A stretch of DNA of 64,000 nt, taken from positions 1,302,001-1,366,000 of the forward strand of contig JAMPIT010000354.1 of assembly GCA_026261815.1 (NCBI GenBank), read 5' to 3'. This stretch comes from Monarcha castaneiventris obscurior (lineage: Eukaryota > Chordata > Aves > Passeriformes > Monarchidae). The notes under the pieces are model-generated. The model did not search any database. It saw nothing but the letters and a program-made list of their open reading frames with translations, and was not told where the DNA came from. A program made the translations under genes and the position numbers. This document shows, one piece after another, positions 33,546-44,560 of this stretch (positions are counted from its first letter, which is position 1; each line of letters begins with the position of its first letter).

Positions 33546-34669
33546 GGAGAGGTATAAACTGAGGCACGGAGCGAGCCCGGGCAGGATCCTGGCACACGGA
33601 GAGCCCCAGCCGGTCCCTCCCGGGAAGTGCCCCGGTGTTCTCAGCCCTGGGGGTCTGACCCCCCACAGCCCGGCCCCCGGGCAGCGCCGGACACCAGAGC
33701 CCCGCTGGCCCCGGGCTCAGCAAGGGCTGCTGACATGTCCGTCGGCGCTGCTGCTGGAGCACACACGGAAATGTTTTCCCAGTCTGTCACATCGGTCAGG
33801 GCTCGTTCATTATCCGGGACTGGAGCTGCTGTCCAGCACAGCTCAGGCCGCCGAGCTGAGGGGACTGACCCTGCCACTGCCGGGGCTAATGGACCCTTAA
33901 AACTCCTGCCTGCCCACATCTTCTGTCAGAAGATAATTCACCCTCAGATTTTGACTAATTACAGGAGTTCGGAGTGGTTGGGCTGGCTCTGATCCAAGGC
34001 CTGTCTGCAAGGAAAAGCCTCCCTCCAGCTCCAGGCAGTCAGGGAGACTCCGGAGAAGGGACTCAACCCCTGAGGACATTGGGTGGGGAGAGGGAACAGC
34101 TTTGGGGCTGATGTTGTGTCCCTGACTCTGATGGACCCCTGAAGACTGAGGGGTCTTCAAGGGGTTCTTCAAGGCTCAGGGTTCAACTAAAAATAAATTA
34201 ATCCCATAAAACCTCAGGGAATGGGCTCAAGCTCATTCCCAGCTTTCCCAATCGTGCTCACCGGGGAATGGGGCAGAGCATGACTTGGAAGCTCCCATTT
34301 CTCTGCACACCCAGGGCTGGAAGTGGGGAATGGAAGTGAGAGGAAGGTTCTGTACAATTTGTGAGTCCGAGGCATGAGCTGGTGACCCCAGAGATGGTGA
34401 GACCACTTCCCATGTGGAATATCAGTGTGTGGGCAGAGCCTCTGAGCAGGGAACGCCCTCGGGTCCAGCTGCCTGCCCAACACTTGCATGGTGGCCATTT
34501 CCAGCTAAAAAATATGGACTAAAAAGCAGGAGACTCGTAAAGAAACATGGACCTTCAATGGAGAAATTACTGAGGTAGAGAAAATCATGGCTCAGATCAA
34601 AATCCCTGCTTTCCCTTGCTCAGTATCCAGCCTTTCATCTTCCTGGGGTGGACATTTTCCAAAGAGCAG
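33546..34669. other. unique sequence, CpG-raised at 33560-33880
   Basis: No exon, repeat or RNA gene is recognised. Confidence 0.4.
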
Positions 34670-34792
34670 CTGGCCAGGGCTGGGAGCAGCCTGGGACAGT
34701 GGGAGGGGTCCCTGCCCATGGCAGGGGTGCCACTGGAGGGGCTTTAATGTCCTTTATAACCCAGACCAGTGTGGGATTCTCTGATTCTCCAC
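34670..34792 (+). mobile_element. CR1 fragment, type A, about 120 bp
   Basis: It starts within GCTGGGAGCAGCCTGGGACA and ends 'accagtgtgggattctctgattctc', with the doubled terminal ATTCT motif kept. Confidence 0.84.
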
Positions 34793-36103
34793 ACTGTTGG
34801 TTCTGTGGTTCTGTCCCAGGCACCAAGGACAGACAGCATCACCTGCACTGAGGAGATCAATCCACTCTGGGGACGCTGGGGAGATGAACAGGGAGAGAAA
34901 TCATGAGCAAATCCACAGCCCAGAGTCCCTTGCCCCCAGCCATCCTTGGGCCAGCAGCAGCTTGGGAGCCCGCAGGGACTCCCTGAGTTGTCCAGCAGGA
35001 GCTCAGGAAGTGGCAGGAGGGATTCAGGGAGTGCTCTGCTTCAGAGCCACCTCAGTCTTCCAAGAGAAAACAACTTCTGGATCACTGCTGGTGCCCAGCT
35101 CCTGGTGCAGCCTGGCTGCCCACACAACCTGCTCTGCAGCTGGAATATTTGCCTTTCCCTGGCACTTTTTGGCACGTCCCAGTTGAGTTAGTGCAAGGAA
35201 AGGGGTTCAGTGTTGGGAGAGAGGGCACAGGGACACGTGGGGCAGCAGTGCAGAGGCAAACCCCTGTACCAGAGCTGCACCCCCACCCTGGCACACCCTG
35301 AGCCTGCCCAGAGCTCACCTCCCAGAACAAACCTGCTTTAGCAGGAGACAGGGAGAACTTTGCAGTGGCTTTGGGGGAATGGGGCTGGCAGAGTTACAGA
35401 AAACCCCAAACACCTTCTGACAAAGTGTGCTGGGCTTGCTCCTGAGCAGTGGGCATTTCCTTCCTTTGCAAAATTGACTTCTCATCAATCTCTCATTTCC
35501 AGCCCCACCGATTCCTTGTGTCTGTTTTGGGAAAAGACTGGATTTCAGCAAGAACTCCAAGGAAATGTCATGGAGGGAGAGTAGGGAAGCATTTGGGGCT
35601 CGTTTGCCACAGACACAAAGAAATATTCCAGGCTTTTGTAGCACTTTGGTCCATTCCAGCCCTCCCGGCTCTGGAGCTGCTTCCCAGCACAATCCGAGTG
35701 CAGCCAGGGACTGCTCCCAGCTGAGTAATTCCCGAGGCACTTGTGGCACCATCCCAGCGATTCCCCTGTGCTGGGGTTAAGCTCAGCTCAGCCAGGGCTC
35801 TGGGCTTTCCCCACTGATTCAGTCTCAGACAAATCCCTTCCCCTCACATCTCCAGATGCGCAGTCCACTGGGAAACGGTACTGGATGAAGACTTTGGGGT
35901 CCCCAGGATCTCGCAGTGTTCTGTACTCTGCAGGTTCCCAGGAAGGTCAGAGCCCCCCTGCACCTCCCAGAGCCTCTGCACAGTTTTGAGAGGAAAAACC
36001 CTGGGATGGAAACCAGGAGTGAGGCAGTGAGGGAACCCAGCAGGGGTTGGAACAAGGGGGAATTTGCAGGGACAGGGCTCGAAGGCTCAGTAGGGATCAT
36101 CAA
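34793..36103. other. unique sequence
   Basis: No gene is recognised; frames are short. Confidence 0.45.
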
Positions 36104-36460
36104 GAATCCCAGAATTCCAGAATGGATTGGGTTGGGAGGGACCTTAAAGCCCATCAATTCCCACCCCTACCATGTCCAGGGACACCTCCCACTGCCCCAG
36201 GCTGCTCCCAGCCCCAGTGTCCAGCCTGGCCTTGGGCACTGCCAGGGATCCAGGGGCAGCCACAGCTGCTCTGGGCACCCTGTGCCAGGGCCTGCCCACC
36301 CTCCCAGGGAACAATTCCTTCCCAATCTCCCATCCATCCCTGCCCTCTGGCAGTGGGAAGCCATTCCCTGTGTCCTGTCCCTCCATCCCTTGTCCCCAGT
36401 CCCTCTCCAGCTCTCCTGGAGCCTCTTTAGGCCCTGGAAGGTCACAGTAAAGTCACCCCA
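36104..36460 (-). mobile_element. CR1 fragment, type A, about 355 bp
   Basis: It starts with doubled terminal units (GAATCCCAGAATTCCAGAAT) and continues to CTCCTGGAGCCTCTTTAGGC, then 'ggtcacagtaaagtcacccc', which is a variant of the promoter-proximal block that also appears near 300-330. Confidence 0.88.
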
Positions 36461-38237
36461 GAGAGGAGATAGGAGAGGAGGAAGGAGAGGTGGGGTGAAC
36501 TGCAGGGAGTATTTTGGGATGGCTGTGGAATAGAGGCAGCCACAGGCAGAGGGTGCATTTCCTTGGGGCAATAGGCAATGAAGCTTTCCTGGTTCCTCCC
36601 TCCAGGGAATCCTCCAAGGATTGTTCCCTTCCCAGCTCCTTCACCTTCCTCCCTCTGGCACTGCCCCCCTCATGTGCCACAGCCACAGGGTCTGCACAGA
36701 GCCAGCCTGAGCCTCCCGAATCCCAGCAGCTGCTCAGGGAGCTCCCAGCAGTGCCAAACACCAGCACACAGCACATCCAGGGGATGCTCCCGGCCCGAAG
36801 CAAGAGCTCCAGAATTCTCCTTTAATGGGATTTGGCAGAATAAACCCCAAACATGTGTCAATAATTATCTTTTTTGCCAGGTACACATGGCCTCGTTGTC
36901 CCTTTTTCCCTGCATGAGGTGACACCCAGGACACTGCCCATTGTCCCTGTCAGTGAAAGGCAAGTCAGGCTTAACCCAGCCAGGCTTAACCCAGAGCATT
37001 CCCCAACTGTGCTGGATGAATTTTCCGAGGTTGGCTCCTGCAGCACGGGCCTGTCTGGAATGCAAAGCAGCCCCGGGCTCGCGTGGAGCACGGAGGAGTC
37101 TGGGCAGGAAGGGAAGATCCATGGAACCCCCTCCGAAATCTGATGGGAAAAGCTCCTGGGCTGCAGGGTGACCATCGGTCAGTGAGCGGGGGCAGCCGCC
37201 TCCCCTTGGCTGTTAAAGCTTGCCGGGGAGAGGGAACGGATCGAGCAGGGGCTGAACCCAAAGGCAGAGCTGGAGTTTGGCTCCTCTTCCCGAGCTGTCT
37301 GATGCTTCAGGCGTTGCCACGGCAATAACGCGGAGCCCGGCGCTGTCCCCGCCCTGCACTCGGGCCTGGGTCCGGCTGGGCAAGGGGCAGCTCCCGCTGG
37401 CCGCCCCCGGCAGCGCCCAGGCCCCGCGCAGGGATTTTCCTTTGTTTTTCCCCAGACCAACCACGGAACTCTCCTGCCTGGCTCTCCCCGAGGGAGCTCT
37501 GCCCTGCCCTGCCCTGCAGCTTCTGGAGGCATTTCTCAGCCCTGCTTAGGGACGTGTTTAAGGGTCCATTATTCTTATTTATTGGTGGGTCTGGGAAGCC
37601 CTTCCCAGGCAGAGCCGGTGCTTTATGTGCCTGGCAGCGGGGTGAGCTCTCCCTCTGCAGCGGTGCCTGCAATCCGTGTCCAAATCCTGCAGAGCAGGAG
37701 ATACCGGACCTGGAAATTGCATTTTAATGTGACAGCAACTTTAGATCACGTTTAATTCCCAGCATTTTTCATTTCCAAGTTGTTCCCTTCTCTCCAGGCC
37801 CACGCTCAGCTCAGGGAACTCTTGCTTAGCTTGCAGGAAGGAAAATTGTGGTTCTGTTAAAAAGTACAAGCCCCAAACTCCCAAGAACCCTAAAACATGG
37901 GATGTGCTCCCTGCATCCCTTCATGCGAGTTACGAGCCAGGGAGGATCTGCTGTCCCTGACCAGGGCAGGATTTGCAGCCCGTGTTGCTGTGGCCTCAGC
38001 GCCTGCAAGGGGGAAAGGATCCCAAAATCAGCAGATGAACCATCCCGCACAACTCCCAGCGTGTCCTGTCCCCGTGTCCACATCCTGGGGAATGTGGAAC
38101 AGGGAGTGGGCTCTGGATCCACTGCCTTGGGAAGTTGTGTGGGGCCAGAGAGGGACGGGGCTTTACCCAAACAGTGAGAACAACCTGAGTTTAATGGTTT
38201 TTGGTCAGCAGGAGAGCAGAAGTCAGAATAACTCTGG
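36461..38237. other. unique sequence containing a CpG-raised patch
   Basis: 37170-37430 is CpG-raised and holds an X-box-like palindrome (listed). 'ccaggcttaaccca' is repeated at 36965-36995. No gene is recognised. Confidence 0.4.
37313..37326. promoter_or_regulatory. RFX X-box-like palindrome
   Basis: GTTGCCACGGCAAT fits the RFX X-box consensus (GTTRCC, 1-3 bp spacer, RGYAAC) with one clear mismatch at the end. It lies in a CpG-raised stretch just before 'aacgcggagcccggcgctgtcc'. RFX factors use such sites in promoters of ciliary and some neuronal genes. No gene start is identified next to it. Confidence 0.4.
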
Positions 38238-38310
38238 AGAATCGTGGAATGGTTTGGGTTGGAACAACCATCCAGCTCCCCCTGCCATGGGCAGGGACAG
38301 CTCCGCAGCT
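38238..38310 (-). mobile_element. CR1 fragment, about 70 bp, diverged
   Basis: GAATCGTGGAATGGTTTGGG, 'ttggaacaaccatccagctccccctgccatgggcaggg' is the 3' end with an internal deletion. Confidence 0.7.
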
Positions 38311-38563
38311 GAGGGACTGTGTGGAAAACAGGACATTTCCCCCTGCATTGGATGGGGAAGTGAGGCCTCTCTGAGCTGCAGCGTCGGTCTAAGATGGATC
38401 TTAGGCCTGATCTAATTCGACACTTCTCCTGTTCCAGAGTGGAATCTCCAGGAAGTTCAGATAAACATCCTCTGGCACCTGGGGAATTTTCCCACTGTAC
38501 CATTCCCTGGCTGGAGAAGGTGCTGCTTCCCTTGGGTCCTGGGAAGGTGTTTGGGGTCACAGC

Positions 38564-38713
38564 GAACAAATACTCAATGTGACTTCACAAGTATTCAATA
38601 CGAGTTCACAAATATTCAGTACAAATTCACAGATATTCGATATGAACTTAAAATATTCAATATGAGCTTAAAACATTCAATGTGACTCTGAAGGTGTTCA
38701 GTGTGACTTCACC
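38564..38713. repeat. AT-rich repeat of about 22 bp, 7 units
   Basis: Diverged units of TTCACAAATATTCAATATGA, including TTAAAATATTCAATATGAGC and TTAAAACATTCAATGTGACT. It is unlike every other minisatellite here in being AT-rich. Confidence 0.85.
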
Positions 38714-39641
38714 GGCCCCTCCCTCTCTGGTTACGCTGCAGTGGAGCCCAGCTCACCCCGGCTGTCTCTGTGCCCTCAGCTGGGATGTTCCCTCCCCGAG
38801 CCTCCCTGGGGGTGGGTGGATTTAGGGAAGGCTGGATGCTGCAGCCTCGGAGATTCCCGAGTTTCTCTCTGGCACAGAGCAGACGCTGAGTGTGAGTCCA
38901 GCCGGGACAGACAGAGCCCGGAGCTGCCCGAGGGCACCTGCACTCACACCTGGCTCCTTTTTCTCTTCTTGAGCCTGCAGCAGATTTATCCAGTCCAGTC
39001 CCCACCCCTCCAGCCCCACGTTTCTGTGTGAATGGGAAAAAAGCAGAGGGCCCAGGGAACAGCCGCGGGCAGGGGCTGAGGGGATGCACCAGGGCCTGCC
39101 CCCGCTGCCACAGCTCCTTTGGAGGGTGGCAGCCTCTCCTGCCCTAATCCTGGCAAAGAACTCCTTTGGGAGCTTCGGGATTTCTGCTGCAATCTGCTAA
39201 CCTGGGATCCCGTGTGGTCAGGGCTTCAGAAATGCCAGGAGGGGACAAAATTCTTTGTGCAAAGGGGAGGCAGGTGGGTGGCACCGGGATCGAGCAGCTC
39301 TGGCAGCTCCCAGTGACCCTGTGCCCTCCGGGCCGGGCACAGCCCTGCGCTCTCTGGGAGCTGCAGGGACACAACAGTGGGGTCACAGCTCACAGCTGTG
39401 TAACCCTGGACTAGACCCAACCCCGTGGAGCTACTCCAGCCCCAGGTGGGGATAACTGAGGAGAATCTCAGCTCCAGGGCTGCCTCCACCACCCCTGAAC
39501 GGGTTGTTGTTAATTAGGGCATTGATGTGTCGTGGTCAGGGTTTGCCAGGAGGGTTTGTGGGGTGGGAGGGGACATGGAGCCCCCACGGGTGTGGTGGGA
39601 ATCCAGCAGTGGATTTGAATCAAAGTGAGACTCCTGTGAAG
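38714..39641. other. unique sequence
   Basis: Nothing recognised. Confidence 0.45.
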
Positions 39642-39893
39642 ATCATGGAATCCCAGAATGGTTTGGTTGGAAAGGACCTTAAGGATCACCCAATGCCACC
39701 TCCCACTGTCCCAGGCTTCTCCCAGCCCAGTCCAACCTGGCCTGGGACACTGCCAGGGCTCCAGGGGCAGCCACAGCTTCTCTGGGCACCCTGTGCCAGG
39801 GCCTCCCCACCCTCCCAGCCAGGAATTCCTTCCCAGTATCCATCTGAACCTCCTCTGTCAGTTTGAAGCCATTTCCTGTGTCCTGGCTCCTGG
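39642..39893 (-). mobile_element. CR1 fragment, about 250 bp
   Basis: CATGGAATCCCAGAATGGTT start, ACTGCCAGGGCTCCAGGGGC, CAGCCAGGAATTCCTTCCCA and 'ccatttcctgtgtcctggc'. It belongs to the same sub-branch as 27136-27540. Confidence 0.87.
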
Positions 39894-42137
39894 GAATTGT
39901 CTCTCCCAGCCCCAGGCCTGTGGCTCCAGGGCCCTGATCCCTTTTCCAGTGCTGGCACTCCTGATTTACACCTTGCTGAAGGGAACAGGAACTCGGCTCA
40001 AGCCTCAGTAAATATTCACGTCTCTGGGAGGAGCAGGGACCAATGAATTCCTGAATGGAAAACCTTGTTTGGAAATGAACCTGCGAGCCTCCAGCCTTGA
40101 GGGGAACAGGGTTTGGAAAGGATCTCTTCCTTACTTTTTGCTGGAGCACCCAGGGAATCGGGCAGAGCTTCCAATCCAACCCTCCCTGGAGTATTCAGCC
40201 CATCAGTGGATTCAGTATTCTCCACTCCAAGTGCTATTTACAGTTCATTAAATTGTGCTGGTTTCTGTGCCTGTTCCATGGGCTTCCCTGAGCCATTGAT
40301 TTTGTGGTAATCAGGCAACATTTTCCCTACTCTCACATCCCTCACGACATTTCCTTTGCTTAGAGGAAACTCCTGGCCCACGAGCTGCTGACAGCAGGGT
40401 AAGAGCTTCCTATTTCCAAGCCCCTCAGACACAGACCCTGCACCAAGGCTCCGTGTGAGCCCCATCTCCCCTCCAACCGCCTCGTTCTACAAACAGTGGC
40501 CACAGAATTCCCCTGAAACAGCTCCAGCAGCGGCTTAAAAACCCCAGATCTGACTGTTCCAGCTTCCTTTGGTACCTTGGTGTCACAGGGCAGCTCCGTG
40601 GGTCCAGACAGAGCCTGGCAACAGCTGCTGAGAGCCTCAGGATTCAAGTTCAAGGAGCTTTGGTCATGTGGGGAAGAGTTTTGGACACATTCCCCACGTT
40701 TCCCCCACTCTGGACACACTCCCCACGTTTTCCCTGGTCCAAAGGTGCTCCTTCTCCCCAGCCAGAGGTGAGGCTGTTCCCTGCTTGAGGAAGATGCTTT
40801 CCCACACTCTGTGCAGGTCTCTGCGGGGCTCCCAGTGCACATCCCAGGACAGGGGTCCTGGGAATGACGATTGTCCCTCAGGAAGGAGAGGGCTGGGCCA
40901 GGACTGATGCTGCCTGTCCTGTCAGTCTCCCGGGTGGATTTTACCCAGGGCCACGAGCAGAATTCCCTGCTGGACTGCCCAGGGAGCACCTGGAATCCAG
41001 TGGGGTGGGAGTGAGTTAAAGCTGCCCCCTTGGGCACTCCCAGTTTGGAGCCAGGACTCACCTGGGGCTGCAGTGCCAAGGGAAACACTGAGATTTATTG
41101 GCATTCCCACCGGGGAGAAGGCCCTCTGAGCAGGGATTCAATCCACTCTGGGATGTTTTAACAAATGTAATTAAAAGGGGCTCTTGTAGCAGGAGACAAT
41201 CTCAGCAAGGCTTAATTAAAATATTGCTGGCCCTGCTTAACTTGCTCAGCTTCTCCTAAGAGCTGATGAAATGCAAAGCTTTGCCTCAGTCTTCATCTCG
41301 GAGAGAGTTCATTAATGGACCTTTCTGCACTGGATTAAGCCAAGTGCCCAGAAAGAGAATAAATTGATTTTCAGTAATTGAGGACCAATATTTTTTGGCT
41401 GAAATCCAATATTGGAAATGAAAGCCTTAAAAAAAAATGAAAGGAGAAATGGCAGGTTCGTGAAGAAATGTTGTGCCTTTGCTTCCATGAAGAAAATCAG
41501 AACATTTTGGGGGCAAGCAGCTACTTCCCTCAATTTTTATCTAAAACACGAAGCACAAAATGTTTGGCCAGTCCCTCCACTGGAGTTTTGGGTAGAGAAA
41601 CACCCCGAGCAAGGATTTTCTCTGGATTTTATCTCCAGCTTTAGTGCTGAGGGTACCAACCCTCCCTCCCAGCAGGAGCGGCTGCTTCTGGAGCAGAACG
41701 CTCCAATCTCAGGCTAAAAATACAACTCTCAGTATAAGCAGGTGATTTTTATTGCTGTGCCAGTGGTTTCTGGGAAGCTGCAAAACTCCTCAGGCCTTGG
41801 GTGAGACTCAGCTTTAAAAAATGGATCTGGACTGGGATTAGAGGCCAAATCCTGCCTGGAACAGCAGGAGACTGCCTGGATTCCAGAGCTGCTCCTGGGC
41901 TGGATTCTATGAGGAGATGAGCTGAGGATTTCATTCTTCCCCCACTGGAGAAACCAACCCCTCTTCTTGAGTGGTTTTTCCACTAAACCATAACAGAATC
42001 ATAAAAAAAAGAGGATCATTGGGGTTGGATTTGCTGTTTCTGTTATTGCCCAGGTGCTGCACCCCCAGCTCCGCTTGGAAAGGTCATCTCTGTCCTTTGT
42101 TTCAGCTCCAGGGGGCTGCACAGGGTTTTCCCCCAGG
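39894..42137. other. unique sequence, AT-rich in 41.1-41.6 kb
   Basis: A 26 bp direct repeat (CACATTCCCCACGTTTCCCC against CACACTCCCCACGTTTTCCC) lies at 40683-40735. No gene is recognised. The 41150-41340 stretch is listed as a candidate element. Confidence 0.4.
41150..41340. promoter_or_regulatory. candidate conserved non-coding element
   Basis: A non-repetitive, AT-rich block contains GTAATTAAAAGG, GGCTTAATTAAAATATTG, 'gatgaaatgcaaagc' (octamer-like ATGCAAAG) and 'gttcattaatggacc'. Clustered homeodomain and POU-like motifs in a GC-rich neighbourhood are typical of developmental enhancers. Conservation could not be checked. Confidence 0.25.
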
Positions 42138-42235
42138 GAATCGGGTCCCTGTCCTGGTCACTGCTCAGGACCCAGGTCCTGCCCCCTCCAGCTGGGCTGA
42201 GCCTGGGAAGGCCTCGATCTGCTCCTGCCCTGCCT

Positions 42236-42430
42236 CCAGGATGGAACAGGGAATAAAGGCCCCAGAGCAGCTGGAATTGGTGCCTCTGGGATGGAACAGG
42301 GAATAAAGGCTCCCAGAGCAGCTGGAATTGGTGCCTCCGGGATGGAACAGGGAATAAAGGCCCCAGAGCAGCTGGAATTGGTGCCTCCGGGATGGAACAG
42401 GGAATAAAGGCCCCAGAGCACCTGGAATTG
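42236..42430. repeat. 50 bp VNTR, about four units
   Basis: Units of GGATGGAACAGGGAATAAAG plus 'gccccagagcagctggaattggtgcctcc'. The second is 51 bp (extra C in GGCTCCCAG). Arm B of the inverted duplication carries only two units. Confidence 0.95.
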
Positions 42431-42535
42431 GGGCAGGTCAGGGAGCAGAGCCAAATCACTGCTTTCCTCCCATTCCTGGGCCCAGCAAATCCCCCCTGAG
42501 TGGCTGCCAGGGGAACTCAGCGGAGTTCTGGGAGC

Positions 42536-42583
42536 TCATGGGGTGATTTGGGTCGGAAAAGACCTTTGGGATCATCGAGTGCA
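42536..42583 (-). mobile_element. tiny CR1 3' end, type C
   Basis: 'tcatggggtgatttgggtcggaaaagacc' then TTTGGGATCATCGAGTGCA is the last 48 bp of a CR1 of the AAAAGACC type. It is present in both arms of the inverted duplication, so it predates the duplication. Confidence 0.7.
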
Positions 42584-42699
42584 GGTGTTAGGTTGGGTTT
42601 AAGTGCTCGGCTGAGCTCAGCGCGGCAGCAGGGGAGGGCAGGGGCTGTCCCAGCACAGCCACACCGGGTGATGCTCCCGGGAGCTCCTGGGATTTGCCA

Positions 42700-42955
42700 A
42701 CCCTGGAATATCCTGGGCTGAAGGGACCCCCAGGATCATCCTGTCCCTGCACAGACACCCCAACAACCCCACCCTGGGCATCCCTGGCAGCGCTGTCCAA
42801 ACGCTCCTGGAGCTCTGGCAGCCTCAGGGCTGGGACCATTCCCTGGGGAGCCTGGGCAGTGCCCAGCACCCTCTGGGGAAGGGCCTTTCCCTGATCTCCA
42901 TCCCAAATCCCCCTGGCCCAGCTCCAGCCGTTCCCTTGTCCTGTCCCTGGTCGAG
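42700..42955 (-). mobile_element. CR1 fragment, type B, about 255 bp
   Basis: AATATCCTGGGCTGAAGGGA to 'cttgtcctgtccctggtcgag'. It closely resembles 4339-4612 apart from a small deletion in the GATCATCCTGTCCC segment. Its 3' terminus coincides with the end of inverted-duplication arm A. Confidence 0.87.
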
Positions 42956-44439
42956 CTTTGGATTTTTGACCACTTTAAATTTACCGAAACTGGGCAGCGC
43001 ATCCAGAGGGGAACGAGGAGAACCCACAGCCCGTCCCCAGCGTGTTCAGCCCCATCCCACAACCACATCCCCCAAACCCCACACTCAGCACCCTGCCCCA
43101 AACCCAGCCCCACCTGCAGCACGGGAACTTCCCGCAGCTGCTGAGGGATCGCAGAGACCTGGGGCTGTTCCAGCACCACTCTGGGGCTCTCCTGGTGGCA
43201 TTTGGAGGGGCTGAGCTGCCCGGGGGCCGGGCACGGCCCCGCTTCAGCTGAGCCCGGCCTGGCACCAAGATTTGCTCTTCGCAGCAGCATCCACCTCCCA
43301 GCACATTCCCAGCACATTCCCAGCACATTCCCAGCTCCCGGCGCAGCTCCAGCTGGGAGTTTGCTCCTCGTTATTCTCTCTAGAAGGCCCCAATCTGCAT
43401 CTGATAGCGCAGATTTTTGCACTGATTCCAATTAGTGACAAGTAAACCCAGCAAAGCAGACTCCGACCAGCTCCGCATGTTAAACCTTTTCCCTTGGAAA
43501 GAAACGTTCATGGAAAAAAAAGATAATAAAAATCCCTTAATTTGTTGCTCCAAAGCAGTGTTGCTGATCAAATACTTCCATTAAAGTGGAACTCCTGACC
43601 TGGGTGCTGGGAGCTCCCTGCGTTCCTGGCTCTGTGCTCATCTGCCGTTATTTTCCTCTCTCACTGTGTGGGACCAGATTCCCAAATCCATGGAAATATG
43701 GATGTGACTGCACTGAGGGGACAGACAGAGAGCTGGAGGCTGCTACATTTGCAAGGGCAGCAATGAGGCCGGGGGAGATGTGAAATTTTATTTTCATCCT
43801 CTCATGTTGGAGCTTTCCTGTGAATCCAACCAAACTCGGGCTTGCCTGGGGGATTGTGCGGCAGCTCAAACCATTCCTGAGCATCCCCCAAACATTTTTT
43901 TTTACTTTCTCATTGCATTTTGCATCCAGCCTTCCCTGCTCTAAGAGAATTTCAGAGCCATCTTGGAGGGGGATTGTGAAAAGTTGTCAATTTGGTTTTC
44001 TTTCCAGCTCCAATAAATCTCATCCCGGGATTCAATCACGGGTCTCTCACTGGGCAGCGGTCACATCCTGCAAAATCCCGCAGCCAGGCAAAACATCCAC
44101 TGCTGCAGGGCTCCTGTGGAGGGGAAGGAAAGGTCCTGGGAGGTGCTGGGCAGAGCCCAGGAGTCACCGAGGTGCTTCCAGCTCATCTTCCTCATTGTGC
44201 TGGGAATGTTAATGCGGATAAAGAATTCATGCCCTGGGTCTGATGTTCAGAACCCTCCTGGATGAGCGTTACTAACGATGCCCCCGGCTCCCGTCTGCAT
44301 CAGCTTCCCTTTCCCCCTTAATTACCAGGAAACTGAGGCAGGGCTGGCAGTGAGCGCTGCAGGAGGGGCTGAGGAGCTCCTGGATCTTTAAAGAGGCTTT
44401 TAGCAAATAATTCCTCATTAATGGTGCTGATCTGTTTCT
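42956..44439. other. unique sequence
   Basis: It contains an AGCACATTCCC triplication at 43300-43333 and an AT-rich block at 43390-43580 listed as a candidate element. No gene is recognised. Confidence 0.4.
43385..43580. promoter_or_regulatory. candidate conserved non-coding element
   Basis: Non-repetitive sequence with 'ctgattccaattagtgac', 'aaaaaaaagataataaaaatccc' (GATAA) and 'ttgctgatcaaatacttcc', bounded by GC-rich DNA on the left. Motif evidence only. Confidence 0.22.
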
Positions 44440-44560
44440 TGGAATCCTGGAATATCCTGGGCTGGGAAGGACTCCCAGGATCATCCAGTGCCACCCCTGG
44501 CCCTGCACAGACACCCCAACACCCCCACCCTGGGCAGCCCTGGCAGCGCTGTCCAAACGC
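44440..44560 (-). mobile_element. CR1 fragment, type B, about 120 bp
   Basis: GGAATCCTGGAATATCCTGG start, truncated after 'ggcagcgctgtccaaacgctgg'. Confidence 0.84.

Larger units (their letters stand above)
42138..42698 (+). repeat. arm A of near-identical inverted duplication
   Basis: Its reverse complement recurs at 63550-64000. The length difference (561 against 451) is fully explained by two extra 50 bp VNTR units and a 10 bp insertion (AGCTCCTGGG) near 42682-42691. Apart from these I find about four substitutions: near 42183, 42220, 42239 and 42421. The match starts at 42138 only because arm B meets the window end there, so the true arm is longer. Arm A stops 1-2 bp before a CR1 3' end. 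Confidence 0.92.
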
